Assembly (NCBI RefSeq): GCF_013009555.1
Contig: NZ_CP046176.1
Span: forward strand, 3,255,501-3,319,500
DNA from: Phocaeicola dorei
GTDB taxonomy: Bacteria; Bacteroidota; Bacteroidia; Bacteroidales; Bacteroidaceae
Direction: 5' to 3'
Length of the DNA stretch: 64,000 nucleotides
Of the stretch, positions 54,541-63,605 are shown one piece after another (position 1 is the first letter of the stretch; the number at the start of each line of letters is the position of its first letter). A program made the position numbers and the translations under genes. Below the pieces are notes generated by a model, which saw only the letters and a list, made by a program, of their open reading frames with translations, searched no databases and was not told where the DNA came from.

Positions 54541-54596
54541 GCGAATTAAGCAATAAGATCAACTTAATTTAGAGTAACACAAAAAATTTAAAAACA

Positions 54597-55193
54597 ATGA
54601 AATCAATTGAAATTAAAGGTACTGTCAGAACAGACGTAGGAAAGAAAGCAACTCACGAATTGCGTAAGAACAATGGTGTTCCTTGTGTATTGTATGGAGT
54701 GCAGAAAGACGAAAACGGCTTGCCCGTAGCTACTCACTTCTCCGTTCCCACCGAAGGACTCCGTAACTTGGTATACACACCGCACATCTATGTTGTAGAC
54801 TTGAACATTGATGGTAAAATAGTAAACGCTATTTTGAAAGATATCCAGTTCCATCCTGTAACGGATGCAATCCTTCACGTTGACTTCTATCAGATTGATG
54901 AAGCCAAACCTATTGTTATGGAAGTTCCTGTTCAGTTGGAAGGTTTGGCAGAAGGTGTACGTGCCGGTGGTAAATTGGCATTACAGTTGCGTAAACTGAA
55001 AGTGAAAGCTTTATACAATGTAATTCCTGAACGCCTGGTTGTTGATGTAACTTCTTTGGGTCTGGGCAAGACTATCAAAGTGGGCGAATTAAGCTATGAA
55101 GGTTTGGAATTGATTAACGCTAAAGAAGCCGTTGTTTGCGCAGTTAAATTAACTCGTGCCGCTCGTGGTGCTGCTGCAACTGCCGGTAAATAA
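54597..55193 (+). CDS. rplY: 50S ribosomal protein L25/general stress protein Ctc
   Basis: The protein has 198 residues, the long (Ctc) form with an L25 N-terminal domain (about 1-95, which binds 5S rRNA) and a beta C-terminal domain. Conserved parts are GTVRTDVGKKATHELRKNNG at the start, KDIQFHPVTDAILHVDFYQI and VPVQLEGLAEGVRAGGKLAL. It is followed 24 bp later by pth, the usual pairing. Confidence 0.95.
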   Translation: MKSIEIKGTVRTDVGKKATHELRKNNGVPCVLYGVQKDENGLPVATHFSVPTEGLRNLVYTPHIYVVDLNIDGKIVNAILKDIQFHPVTDAILHVDFYQIDEAKPIVMEVPVQLEGLAEGVRAGGKLALQLRKLKVKALYNVIPERLVVDVTSLGLGKTIKVGELSYEGLELINAKEAVVCAVKLTRAARGAAATAGK

Positions 55194-55217
55194 TCAGTAA
55201 CCCTTTAATCCTTATCA

Positions 55218-55781
55218 ATGAAATATTTGATTACAGGACTGGGTAATATAGGTGAAGAATACCGAAATACCCGTCACAACATAGGATTCACAGTATTGGA
55301 CGCCCTTGCAAAGGCGTCCAATCTTGTTTTTACTGACGGACGTTACGGAGCCACTGCCACCCTCTCGCTCAAAGGACGCCAGCTTATCCTGCTGAAACCG
55401 TCTACTTACATGAACTTGAGTGGAAATGCAGTGCGCTACTGGATGCAAAAAGAAAACATTCCGTTGGAAAATGTGTTGGTAGTGGTGGACGACCTCGCCC
55501 TTCCTTTCGGTACATTACGTCTGAAAGGAAAAGGCAGCGATGCCGGACACAATGGTTTGAAACATATAGCTGCTACGCTGGGCACACAAGATTATGCCCG
55601 TCTGCGCTTTGGTATCGGCAACGATTTTCCCCGTGGCGGGCAAATAGATTTTGTATTAGGTCACTTCACTGATAAAGATTTGAAGACCATGGACGAACGT
55701 GTAGCAACGGCTTGCGACATAATTAAGAGTTTTTGCCTGGCAGGCATCAGTATAACAATGAACCAATACAATAAAAAGTAA
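55218..55781 (+). CDS. pth: Peptidyl-tRNA hydrolase
   Basis: It frees tRNA from peptidyl-tRNA that has dropped off the ribosome. The protein has 187 residues; conserved parts are [20 protein letters not shown] (His catalytic), [35 protein letters not shown] and [20 protein letters not shown]. The stop overlaps the next start by one base (TAATG). Confidence 0.96.
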   Translation: MKYLITGLGNIGEEYRNTRHNIGFTVLDALAKASNLVFTDGRYGATATLSLKGRQLILLKPSTYMNLSGNAVRYWMQKENIPLENVLVVVDDLALPFGTLRLKGKGSDAGHNGLKHIAATLGTQDYARLRFGIGNDFPRGGQIDFVLGHFTDKDLKTMDERVATACDIIKSFCLAGISITMNQYNKK

Positions 55782-56209
55782 TGGCTGAAGCAAGAATTGA
55801 TAAATGGCTATGGGCCTCACGTATATTCAAGACCCGCACTATCGCTGCCGAAGCATGCAAGAAAGGACGGGTTTCTATCAACGGCACTCAGGTGAAGCCA
55901 TCGAGAATGATAAAACCGGGAGAAGTGATACATGTAAAGAAACCACCTGTCACGTACTCATTTAAAGTTTTACAGGCAATAGAAAAACGTATAGGTGCCA
56001 AATTGGTTCCTGAAATACTGGAGAATGTAACGACTCCGGAACAATATGAATTGCTGGAAATGAGCAAAATCAGCGGTTTTGTTGATCGCGCCCGCGGAAC
56101 AGGACGTCCCACTAAAAAGGACCGTCGCAGTATGGAAGAGTTCATTACTCCTGAATATTTCGGTGACGATGACTTCGACTTTGAATTTGATTTCGAAGAA
56201 AAAGAGTGA
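55781..56209 (+). CDS. S4-domain RNA-binding protein (HslR/RqcP-like)
   Basis: The protein has 142 residues. The S4 motif ARIDKWLWASRIFKTRTIAA, then KKGRVSINGTQVKPSRMIKP and GEVIHVKK, matches the HslR/Hsp15 and RqcP families that bind 23S rRNA or tRNA on stalled 50S subunits. The C-terminus is acidic (DDDFDFEFDFEEKE). Translational coupling to pth (TAATG) fits a shared role in rescuing stalled ribosomes. Confidence 0.88.
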   Translation: MAEARIDKWLWASRIFKTRTIAAEACKKGRVSINGTQVKPSRMIKPGEVIHVKKPPVTYSFKVLQAIEKRIGAKLVPEILENVTTPEQYELLEMSKISGFVDRARGTGRPTKKDRRSMEEFITPEYFGDDDFDFEFDFEEKE

Positions 56210-56221
56210 TTAGTTAATAGT

Positions 56222-56286
56222 TAGTGATTAGTGGTTAATAGCGGATGCATACACCGCAGGCACTAATCACTAACCACTAATCGCTA
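56222..56286. terminator. Large inverted repeat between convergent genes
   Basis: TAGTGATTAGTGGTTA (56222-56237) pairs with TAACCACTAATCGCTA (56271-56286) in 15 of 16 positions. It is followed closely by the stop of the HIT gene. It lies between two converging genes and lacks a T-run. Confidence 0.5.
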
Positions 56287-56712
56287 CTACAGATTTTTCT
56301 TTATAGCTTCAATCATTTCTTGATATTCCGCATCAGCCAGATAAACTTTTCCCGGATTCATCTGAAATACACCTCCATAATCAGGTCCATCCACATACTT
56401 GGGGACCAAATGAAAATGCAAGTGAGAAAGTTTGTCACTATACGCTCCGTAATTTATTTTTTCAGGATGGAAAGCCTTGTCCATGGCACGGGTCACACGG
56501 GTAACATCTGCCATAAATGCGTTACGTTCTTCATCACTCAGTTCAAACAAGTCGTTTACATGATCTTTATAAGCAACAAGGCAACGTCCGCGATAGGTTT
56601 GTTCCTTAAAAAGGAATACACGTGAAACACTCAGTGGCGCTATTTCAATCATTAAATTGTGCAATGTCTCATTGTTCTGACAATACAGACAATCTTTAGG
56701 ATCACTTTTCAT
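56287..56712 (-). CDS. HIT family nucleotide-binding hydrolase
   Basis: The protein has 141 residues. The histidine triad is in KLSHLHFHLVPKYV (HxHxH), and the N-terminus has a Cys pair CLYC. The family splits nucleotide-phosphate bonds of AMP-lysine or dinucleoside polyphosphates. It is followed on the other side of the hairpin by the S4 gene; its own upstream neighbour is the antiporter gene (24 bp), so the two share a transcript. Confidence 0.86.
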   Translation of the reverse strand: MKSDPKDCLYCQNNETLHNLMIEIAPLSVSRVFLFKEQTYRGRCLVAYKDHVNDLFELSDEERNAFMADVTRVTRAMDKAFHPEKINYGAYSDKLSHLHFHLVPKYVDGPDYGGVFQMNPGKVYLADAEYQEMIEAIKKNL

Positions 56713-56736
56713 GGTTTTCTTATTTATTAAAATTAA

Positions 56737-59004
56737 TTATTCTTCCTCTTTTTCTTTCTTACCCAACAAACGGTACACATCATCCCGTTCGCCTACCACC
56801 CATACCACATCTCCTTCCGTAAAAGGTACATTGATATCAGGGGTCATCAGCGTACTATCTTCTTTTTCGACGCCTACTACCAGACATTTGTACTCATCCC
56901 GGATACCACTTTCTCTGATATTCTTACCCAAGAAAAATGAGTTACGATCTATAATGAACTGTTTCAGACTCATTTCACGCCTTTCCAAATCTTCCTCTTC
57001 GGCGGCGGCTGATACTCTTTCTGCTTGACGGGCAAACTCGCCCAACTGCTCATCCGTACCGATTACCTGTATGGTGTCACCGGGAAACAGACGTACATTC
57101 GCCCCAGGAATATTAATACGATGCATTCCACGAATGATAGATGCCACATGCACTCCGTATTTATGCCCTAAATTCAATTCTCTTAATGTATGTCCCGCCC
57201 ATAAGGAATCCGCAGGTATCTCAAAATCCGAAAGATGTAAGTCGCGGGACAACAAATGTCCTTCATACTCAGGACGTTTCTGGCCTGTAAATTCAGCATG
57301 CACATCTCTGAAACGCAAATTCTGAATAAAAGTACGCTCCATGAATATAGATTGTTTCTTTAGCCATCGCGAGAACATCATCATACCTACCAAAACAACA
57401 GCTATACCGATCAGCAAAGTCGTGGAAGCCTGAAAAAGTTTCTCTATCACAAACATCACAAACATGACAGCTATCATTATACGGAGTAAAATGGTAGAAA
57501 TCAAGGGTGCCCGGTTGAAACGATTATCCTGCCATAACGCCTGAAACTCTACAGAGTGGTTTTTCTTCATAATAATGGCACGCAAGAAAGGTGCGATGCA
57601 AACGATAGTAAAAACAGCTCCTGCCAGATTTGCCCAAAAGACAGGCAGACTAGCCCGGAACAATGGAATAATAAAATGGAATGAAAGTGTAATCATAGCT
57701 ATACACAATACGGAATAAACAGCTACAATCCTAGCTATGGCAACCAACAATTTCTTCCAATTGTTTTCATGATTCACCGTTTGCGATCCCGACGAATAAC
57801 GCTCAAGCATTTTTCTCCATTTGCCGGGCAGACGTTTCTCTACTATATGATAAGCAGGTATCGCCAAACGTATCATATACGGGGTCAGAAATGTGGTAAT
57901 GACCGAAACAGCCACCACAATAGGATACAAGAAATCACTGGTTACTTTCAGACTTACCCCCAATGAAGCGATAATGAATGCAAATTCACCAATCTGGGTC
58001 AGACTGAAACCACATTGCATGGCAACTTTCAACGGCTGTCCCGACAAAATCACGCCACCTGTACCAAAAATAACCTGCCCAAGCAGAATGGCCAATGTAA
58101 TAATCACAATGGGCCATATATATTCTACAATCATGGCAGGGTCTACCATCATTCCCACAGATACAAAGAAAATGGCTCCAAACAAATCTTTTACAGGGGC
58201 CACAAGCTTCTCTATATTTTCGGCCTCCACCGTTTCTGCCAAAATAGACCCCATTATAAAAGCTCCAAACGCAGCCGAAAATCCAACCTTGGCCGCTACA
58301 ACTACCATACCGAAACACAATGCCAGCGAAACAATCAGCAATGTTTCATTTGCCATCCACTTGCGGGAACGCTTCAAAAATGTAGGAATGATATAAATAC
58401 CTACCACAAACCATAATATAAGGAAGAATAATAATTTAGCAATGCTATAGACCATTTCACTACCCTCGAAATTCTGACTCACTGCCATTGTACTCAACAT
58501 AACCATCAAAACAATAGCCAATATATCTTCCAATATCAAAATACTAAGAACCAAACCGGCAAACCGTTGCTGCCTCAACCCCAAATCATCAAAAGCTTTG
58601 TAAATAATAGTCGTAGAGGACATGGCCAACATACCTCCCAAATACAGACAGTCCATGCGTTGCCACCCGAAAGACCACCCCACAAAAATTCCAACCAATA
58701 TCATACAAAATATAATGGTACACGCCGCAATGACCGCTGTCCCTCCTACTTTCACCAATTTCTTGAAACTAAATTCCAATCCCAGAGCGAACAACAAAAA
58801 TATCACACCAATCTCCGACCATGTATGGATATTGGCCACATCAATGACCGACGGAGTAAGAGGAACATGGGGACTTGCCAAAAAGCCGGCTACGATATAG
58901 CCGAGAACAAGAGGTTGCTTTAACCGTTTAAAGACGAGCGTCATGACACCGGCGCAGATCAGAATCAAAGCCAAATCACTTATCAATGGAGCCAATTCAG
59001 ACAT
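56737..59004 (-). CDS. Cation:proton antiporter (CPA2/KefB-like) with TrkA-C domain
   Basis: The protein has 755 residues. The first 400 form about twelve helices with CPA2 features (GYIVAGFLASPHVPL, LLFALGLEFSFKKLVKVG, VGFSAAFGAFIMGSILAET). After a further hydrophobic part (470-540) come soluble TrkA-C-like units: HTLRELNLGHKYGVHVASII...FPGDTIQVIGTDEQL and GIRDEYKCLVVGVEKEDSTL...EGDVVWVVGERDDV. It exchanges K+ or Na+ for protons, probably controlled by the TrkA-C parts. It lacks a TrkA-N (Rossmann) domain, as far as I can see. Confidence 0.88.
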   Translation of the reverse strand: MSELAPLISDLALILICAGVMTLVFKRLKQPLVLGYIVAGFLASPHVPLTPSVIDVANIHTWSEIGVIFLLFALGLEFSFKKLVKVGGTAVIAACTIIFCMILVGIFVGWSFGWQRMDCLYLGGMLAMSSTTIIYKAFDDLGLRQQRFAGLVLSILILEDILAIVLMVMLSTMAVSQNFEGSEMVYSIAKLLFFLILWFVVGIYIIPTFLKRSRKWMANETLLIVSLALCFGMVVVAAKVGFSAAFGAFIMGSILAETVEAENIEKLVAPVKDLFGAIFFVSVGMMVDPAMIVEYIWPIVIITLAILLGQVIFGTGGVILSGQPLKVAMQCGFSLTQIGEFAFIIASLGVSLKVTSDFLYPIVVAVSVITTFLTPYMIRLAIPAYHIVEKRLPGKWRKMLERYSSGSQTVNHENNWKKLLVAIARIVAVYSVLCIAMITLSFHFIIPLFRASLPVFWANLAGAVFTIVCIAPFLRAIIMKKNHSVEFQALWQDNRFNRAPLISTILLRIMIAVMFVMFVIEKLFQASTTLLIGIAVVLVGMMMFSRWLKKQSIFMERTFIQNLRFRDVHAEFTGQKRPEYEGHLLSRDLHLSDFEIPADSLWAGHTLRELNLGHKYGVHVASIIRGMHRINIPGANVRLFPGDTIQVIGTDEQLGEFARQAERVSAAAEEEDLERREMSLKQFIIDRNSFFLGKNIRESGIRDEYKCLVVGVEKEDSTLMTPDINVPFTEGDVVWVVGERDDVYRLLGKKEKEEE

Positions 59005-59138
59005 AGCTAATAAATTTTTGATTGCAAAATTAAGAATTATCTATTTATCATATTCTTCATCCTATTATTAATTTTGCATCAAAAGCTGTTTTTATGGAAA
59101 GGAACTAACAACAAATGTATATCAGCCATATAAAGAAA

Positions 59139-59173
59139 AACGCGAATATTCAAAAAATCTGAATATTCGCGTT
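59139..59173. terminator. Terminator after gcvT
   Basis: AACGCGAATATTCA pairs with TGAATATTCGCGTT, 14 perfect base pairs, around a seven-base A-rich loop. It lies 38 bp after gcvT and near the start of the antiporter gene. Confidence 0.8.
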
Positions 59174-59210
59174 ATATTTGTTATCAGCGTTCTCTTTTCC
59201 GGCTTTCGAT

Positions 59211-60296
59211 TTATTTTCTGAACGGGGCCTTTACTATTACAGCTTTCAGTTTGCGTCCGCGCACATCAATAAATATTTCAGTACCTAATGCTGTGTAAGC
59301 GGTCTGAACATATCCCATACCAATACCAATCTTACGCATTGGAGACATGGTACCACTAGTTACTTCACCTATTTTCTCTCCATCAGCATTTACCAGTTCA
59401 TAACCATGACGGGGAATACCACGGTCTACCATTTCAAAAGCAATCAGCTTGCGTTTCAATCCTTCGGCTTTCTGCTTTTCAAGTAAAGCGCGTGAAATGA
59501 AATTCTTTCCTTCAACAAACTTAGTAATCCAGCCCAATCCTGCTTCCAACGGAGAAGTGGTATCACTCAAATCATTACCATACAGGCAAAAGCCCATTTC
59601 CAAACGTAATGTATCACGAGCCCCTAGTCCGATAGGTTTAATCCCTTCAGGAGCACCTGCTTCAAAAATTGCTTTCCAGATAGCCTGACCGGCTTCGGGA
59701 TAAAAATAAAGCTCGAAACCACCTGCACCGGTATAACCGGTATTCGAAATAATCACATCTTTCTGACCGGCGAACTCACCTGTGGTAAAAGCATAATAAG
59801 GAATTTCGGACAAGTCGACCGGAGTCAGTTTTTGCAAAACTTCCATAGCCTTCGGTCCCTGAATAGCAAGCTGTGCCATATGGTCGGATGCATTTTCCAA
59901 TTCCGCACTCACTGTGTTATGACTGACACACCAGTTCCAGTCTTTCTCAATATTGGCTGCATTTACCACCAACAAGTATTTTTCGGATTCATAGTGATAT
60001 ACCAACAGGTCATCAACAATACCTCCCTCCTCATTAGGGAAACAAGTATATTGCGCTTTACCGACAGGCAAAGTTGCTACATTGTTTGAAGTCACTTGCT
60101 GCAAAAACTCCAACGCATTAAGACCTTTTACCCAAAATTCACCCATATGGGATACGTCAAAAACACCTACGGCATTACATACTGTAAGGTGTTCATCAAT
60201 AATTCCCGAATATTCAATAGGCATATTATAACCTGCAAATTCGTGCATTTTCGCCCCCAAGGCAATGTGTGTTTCGGTAAACGGAGTTGTTTTCAT
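59211..60296 (-). CDS. gcvT: Aminomethyltransferase, glycine cleavage T protein
   Basis: It transfers the aminomethyl carbon from the H protein to tetrahydrofolate, releasing ammonia. The protein has 361 residues; conserved parts are [33 protein letters not shown] (Asp and Met of the folate site), [26 protein letters not shown] and [19 protein letters not shown]. The other gcv genes are not in the window. I looked for a glycine riboswitch before it and did not see one. It is 35 bp after pepT. Confidence 0.95.
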   Translation of the reverse strand: MKTTPFTETHIALGAKMHEFAGYNMPIEYSGIIDEHLTVCNAVGVFDVSHMGEFWVKGLNALEFLQQVTSNNVATLPVGKAQYTCFPNEEGGIVDDLLVYHYESEKYLLVVNAANIEKDWNWCVSHNTVSAELENASDHMAQLAIQGPKAMEVLQKLTPVDLSEIPYYAFTTGEFAGQKDVIISNTGYTGAGGFELYFYPEAGQAIWKAIFEAGAPEGIKPIGLGARDTLRLEMGFCLYGNDLSDTTSPLEAGLGWITKFVEGKNFISRALLEKQKAEGLKRKLIAFEMVDRGIPRHGYELVNADGEKIGEVTSGTMSPMRKIGIGMGYVQTAYTALGTEIFIDVRGRKLKAVIVKAPFRK

Positions 60297-60331
60297 GTTA
60301 TTACTTTACTATTTTAAGGTTAATAAATTAC

Positions 60332-61552
60332 TTATCTTGCCACCAACTCAGCAATTTTCACCACTACTTTCATAGCTTTCTCAATAGACTGGATTGGCAC
60401 GAACTCATATCTGCCATGAAAATTCAAGCCACCGGCAAAAATATTGGGACAAGGCAATCCTTTGAATGAAAGTTGTGCGCCATCCGTTCCGCCGCGGATA
60501 GCCTTCACCTTAGGTGTCACGCCCGCCTCTTCCATAGCCTTGAAAGCGACATCAATGATATGCATCACCGGCTCAATTTTCTCACGCATATTGTAATACT
60601 GATCTTTCAGTTCCAAGGTAACGGTACCTTCTCCATATTTCTTATTGATGATTTCCGCCCATTTTTTCATATTTTCCTTGCATGCCTCAAACTTGGCACG
60701 GTCATGATCACGGATTATATAAGAGATAGTAGTCTGCTCTACTTCACCCGTCATGCCAATCAAATGATAGAATCCCTGATAACCATCAGTACACTCAGGC
60801 ACTTCGTCCGTAGGCAGTAAAGCCACAAACTCATTAGCTACACGCAAAGAGTTGATCATTTTATCCTTAGCGTATCCCGGATGTACGTTACGTCCTTTAA
60901 TAATCACTTTTGCAGAAGCGGCATTAAAGTTTTCAAACTCCAACTCCCCTACTTCACCACCATCCATCGTATATGCCCACTCGCATCCGAATCTCTCCAC
61001 ATCAAATTTATGTGCACCCAAGCCTATTTCTTCATCAGGATTAAATCCCACACGAATTTTTCCATGCTTGATTTCAGGATGTTCTTTCAGATATACCATA
61101 GCTGAGATAATTTCAGCAATGCCCGCCTTATCATCAGCTCCCAACAATGTCTTGCCGTTAGTTACAATAAGATCCTCCCCTTTATGATCCAACAATTCGG
61201 GAAATTGCTTGGGAGAAAGTATAACGTTGTCTTCTTCACACAATACAATATCTGTCCCATCATAACCATAGACAATGCGTGGGGTGACTCCTGCACCCGT
61301 CATATCGGGACTGGTATCCATGTGTGCAATAAATCCGATGGCAGGAACCGGTTTATCCGTATTGGCCGGCCATGTAGCAAACAGATAACCATTCTCATCC
61401 AAAGAAATTTCCTGAAAACCCAATTGTTCCAATTCTGATTTTAAATATTGCGCAAACACCATCTGCTTCGGCGTACTAGGGGTAACTCCGCTATTCTCAT
61501 CAGACTGAGTGTCGAAGCTTACATATTTTAAAAATCGTTCTATTACCGTCAT
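60332..61552 (-). CDS. pepT: Peptidase T (tripeptide aminopeptidase, M20)
   Basis: It releases the N-terminal residue of tripeptides in the cytoplasm. The start at 61552 gives [19 protein letters not shown], the usual start of PepT; an ATG eight codons earlier is less likely. Zinc ligands sit in [43 protein letters not shown] and [16 protein letters not shown]. The protein has 406 residues, the family length. It precedes gcvT by 35 bp. Confidence 0.95.
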   Translation of the reverse strand: MTVIERFLKYVSFDTQSDENSGVTPSTPKQMVFAQYLKSELEQLGFQEISLDENGYLFATWPANTDKPVPAIGFIAHMDTSPDMTGAGVTPRIVYGYDGTDIVLCEEDNVILSPKQFPELLDHKGEDLIVTNGKTLLGADDKAGIAEIISAMVYLKEHPEIKHGKIRVGFNPDEEIGLGAHKFDVERFGCEWAYTMDGGEVGELEFENFNAASAKVIIKGRNVHPGYAKDKMINSLRVANEFVALLPTDEVPECTDGYQGFYHLIGMTGEVEQTTISYIIRDHDRAKFEACKENMKKWAEIINKKYGEGTVTLELKDQYYNMREKIEPVMHIIDVAFKAMEEAGVTPKVKAIRGGTDGAQLSFKGLPCPNIFAGGLNFHGRYEFVPIQSIEKAMKVVVKIAELVAR

Positions 61553-61659
61553 TTTTCTTTTTGTTTTAATATTCATACTTGCCTGTAAAAATAGAAAAAG
61601 AGCCGTGAATTGCCAAACAAATCACAGCTCTTTTTTATTAATATTTTATTATTTTGTTA

Positions 61660-63066
61660 TTAGAAGCAACTGGAGCCATCAAAACAATGGGTACATACCT
61701 TACATTTTGGTAATCCTATCGCTTCTACCAAAGTTTCCAAAGTATTGAACTTCAACGAACTCAGACCAAAGCGGTCGGCAATCATTTGTACCATCTTCTT
61801 ATATTCCGGCGAATCTGTTGTTGCATATTTTTCCAGATTCTTATTTTCATCGCCTTCAATCTCCTTAATCATCCGGCGGGTAATCAGTTCCAAATCACTT
61901 TTTGAAGAAGTGAAACCAATGAAAGGACATCCATAAATCAATGGCGGACAAGCAATGCGCATATGAACCTCTTTAGCACCATAATCAAATAAAATTTTCA
62001 CATTATCACGAAGCTGGGTCCCACGCACTATAGAATCGTCACAAAACAACACGCGCTTACCTTCCAGCATTGCGCGATTAGGTATCAGCTTCATTTTTGC
62101 TACCAGTGAACGCATTTCCTGATTGGCAGGAGTGAAACTACGAGGCCAGGTAGGTGTGTACTTGGCAATAGCACGATGATAAGGAATTCCTTTACCTTCA
62201 GCATACCCCAATGCCATACCTACCCCCGAATCAGGAATACCGCAGGCACAATCAACTTCCGAATCGTCCTTCTGCCCCATTTTATAACCACTCATAAAAC
62301 GTACTTCCTCTACATTTTTTCCTTCATAACATGAAACCGGAAATCCATAATATACCCACAAAAAAGAACAAATCTGCATTCCTTCGTTCGGCTTGCGCAT
62401 TTGTTCCATTCCATCGGCACGCAAGCGAATAATTTCGCCCGGTCCTACATATTTCTCTATTTCATAATCCAGATTCGGCAAACTGCTTGATTCACTTGTC
62501 GCAGCATACGCACCCTCTTTTTTACCTATTACAATCGGAGTACGCCCCCATTTGTCACGTGCTGCTATAATACCATCTTCCGTCAATATCAGCATGGAGC
62601 ATGATCCTTTGATTTTATTAAAAACATTCTCGATACCATCTACAAAATTTTTTCCTTGCACAATAAGCAATGCTATCAGTTCTGTCTGGTTCGTCTTGCC
62701 AAGACTCATTTCAGAAAAGTGCATATTAGCCGCCAACAAGTCGCATTCCAATTCCGTAATGTTATTGATTTTAGCTACTGTGACGATGGCGAACTTGCCT
62801 AGATGCGAGTTTATCACGATAGGCTGCGGGTCCGTATCACTGATAATGCCGATACCCGAACTCCCTTTGAACTTTGGAAGTTCAGATTCAAACTTCGTAC
62901 GGAAATAAGAGCTCTCCAAATTGTGGATAGAGCGCATAAAGCCCTCTCCTTGAGCATACGTAGCCAAACCACCTCTTTTTGTTCCTAAATGTGAATTATA
63001 GTCCGTCCCGTAAAATAAGTCGGTGACGCATTCAGCCTTTGAGACTGTTCCAAAAAAACCACCCAT
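61660..63066 (-). CDS. Amidophosphoribosyltransferase-like (PurF homologue) without catalytic Cys1
   Basis: The protein has 468 residues with the PurF layout: an N-terminal class II glutaminase-like domain, then a phosphoribosyltransferase domain with PRPP motif RVLFCDDSIVRGTQ (about 341-354). In PurF the protein begins M-C-G and Cys1 (after Met removal) attacks glutamine; here it begins MGGFFGTVSK, so the nucleophile is missing. Other parts of the fold remain (NSHLGTKRGGLATY). The C-terminus has a cysteine group C455, C458, C461 and C467. It may use ammonia, or have another role. The start follows a TAATTTTG -7 element (minus strand, 63096-63103). Confidence 0.85.
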   Translation of the reverse strand: MGGFFGTVSKAECVTDLFYGTDYNSHLGTKRGGLATYAQGEGFMRSIHNLESSYFRTKFESELPKFKGSSGIGIISDTDPQPIVINSHLGKFAIVTVAKINNITELECDLLAANMHFSEMSLGKTNQTELIALLIVQGKNFVDGIENVFNKIKGSCSMLILTEDGIIAARDKWGRTPIVIGKKEGAYAATSESSSLPNLDYEIEKYVGPGEIIRLRADGMEQMRKPNEGMQICSFLWVYYGFPVSCYEGKNVEEVRFMSGYKMGQKDDSEVDCACGIPDSGVGMALGYAEGKGIPYHRAIAKYTPTWPRSFTPANQEMRSLVAKMKLIPNRAMLEGKRVLFCDDSIVRGTQLRDNVKILFDYGAKEVHMRIACPPLIYGCPFIGFTSSKSDLELITRRMIKEIEGDENKNLEKYATTDSPEYKKMVQMIADRFGLSSLKFNTLETLVEAIGLPKCKVCTHCFDGSSCF

Positions 63067-63095
63067 TCCTTTTTGCGTATTTTTCGTTTAGGGTG

Positions 63096-63103
63096 CAAAA
63101 TTA
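63096..63103 (-). promoter_or_regulatory. -7 element TAATTTTG for the PurF-like gene
   Basis: It fits TAnnTTTG on the minus strand, 30-37 bases before the ATG. Confidence 0.5.
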
Positions 63104-63112
63104 CTAAAAAAG

Positions 63113-63146
63113 TTTGGCTCTGAATGAATAATCATTGCTATTTTTG
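63113..63146 (+). promoter_or_regulatory. Bacteroides-type promoter (TTTG-N22-TATTTTTG) for crcB
   Basis: TTTG at 63113-63116 and TATTTTTG at 63139-63146 lie 18 bases before the crcB ATG at 63165. The spacing of 22 is slightly long. The start of crcB follows too closely to leave room for a fluoride riboswitch. Confidence 0.6.
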
Positions 63147-63164
63147 CATCAAAATGTAGCATTT

Positions 63165-63530
63165 ATGAAATCACTATTACTCATCTTCTTGGGAGGAGGT
63201 ACAGGAAGTGTACTTCGCTACCTGCTTACCATAAGTATTTATCGCCAGGGAGCAACGAATTTTCCGTGGGGTACTTTCGCAGTCAATATTTTGGGTTGCA
63301 TACTTATCGGGGTATTTTATACCCTCACCTCACGCATTCATATCAACAATGATATAAGACTGATGCTCACTATCGGACTTTGCGGTGGCTTCACCACTTT
63401 CTCCACTTTTAGCAACGAAAGTTTGCAATTACTGAAATCAGGACTCTACCCCTCTTTTTTCACATACATCATTAGCAGTGTGGTATTGGGTATCCTCGGA
63501 GTAATGCTAGGGATATGGATGAGCGAATAG
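63165..63530 (+). CDS. crcB: Fluoride channel CrcB/Fluc
   Basis: It is a small dimeric membrane channel of 121 residues with four helices that exports fluoride. Conserved parts are LGGGTGSVLRYLL, WGTFAVNILGCILIG (central Asn) and GLCGGFTTFSTFSNES (the Phe box and Na+ site). I chose the ATG at 63165 because the frame upstream overlaps the promoter and starts with TTG. It diverges from the PurF-like gene. Confidence 0.94.
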   Translation: MKSLLLIFLGGGTGSVLRYLLTISIYRQGATNFPWGTFAVNILGCILIGVFYTLTSRIHINNDIRLMLTIGLCGGFTTFSTFSNESLQLLKSGLYPSFFTYIISSVVLGILGVMLGIWMSE

Positions 63531-63542
63531 AGCAAAATAAAT

Positions 63543-63579
63543 ATCCCTCCGGCTCTATACCACATAGAACAGGAGGGAT
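63543..63579. terminator. Hairpin between crcB and the NigD-like gene
   Basis: ATCCCTCC pairs with GGAGGGAT with an inner CTCTAT/ATAGA pairing. It lies between two convergent genes. Confidence 0.55.
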
Positions 63580-63605
63580 TGAAATTGCACCTCAGTTATA
63601 AAACC

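Noticed and set aside
60297..60331. Glycine riboswitch before gcvT
   Set aside because: The gap to pepT is only 35 bp.
63117..63164. Fluoride riboswitch before crcB
   Set aside because: The predicted leader is about a dozen bases, too short for the motif.
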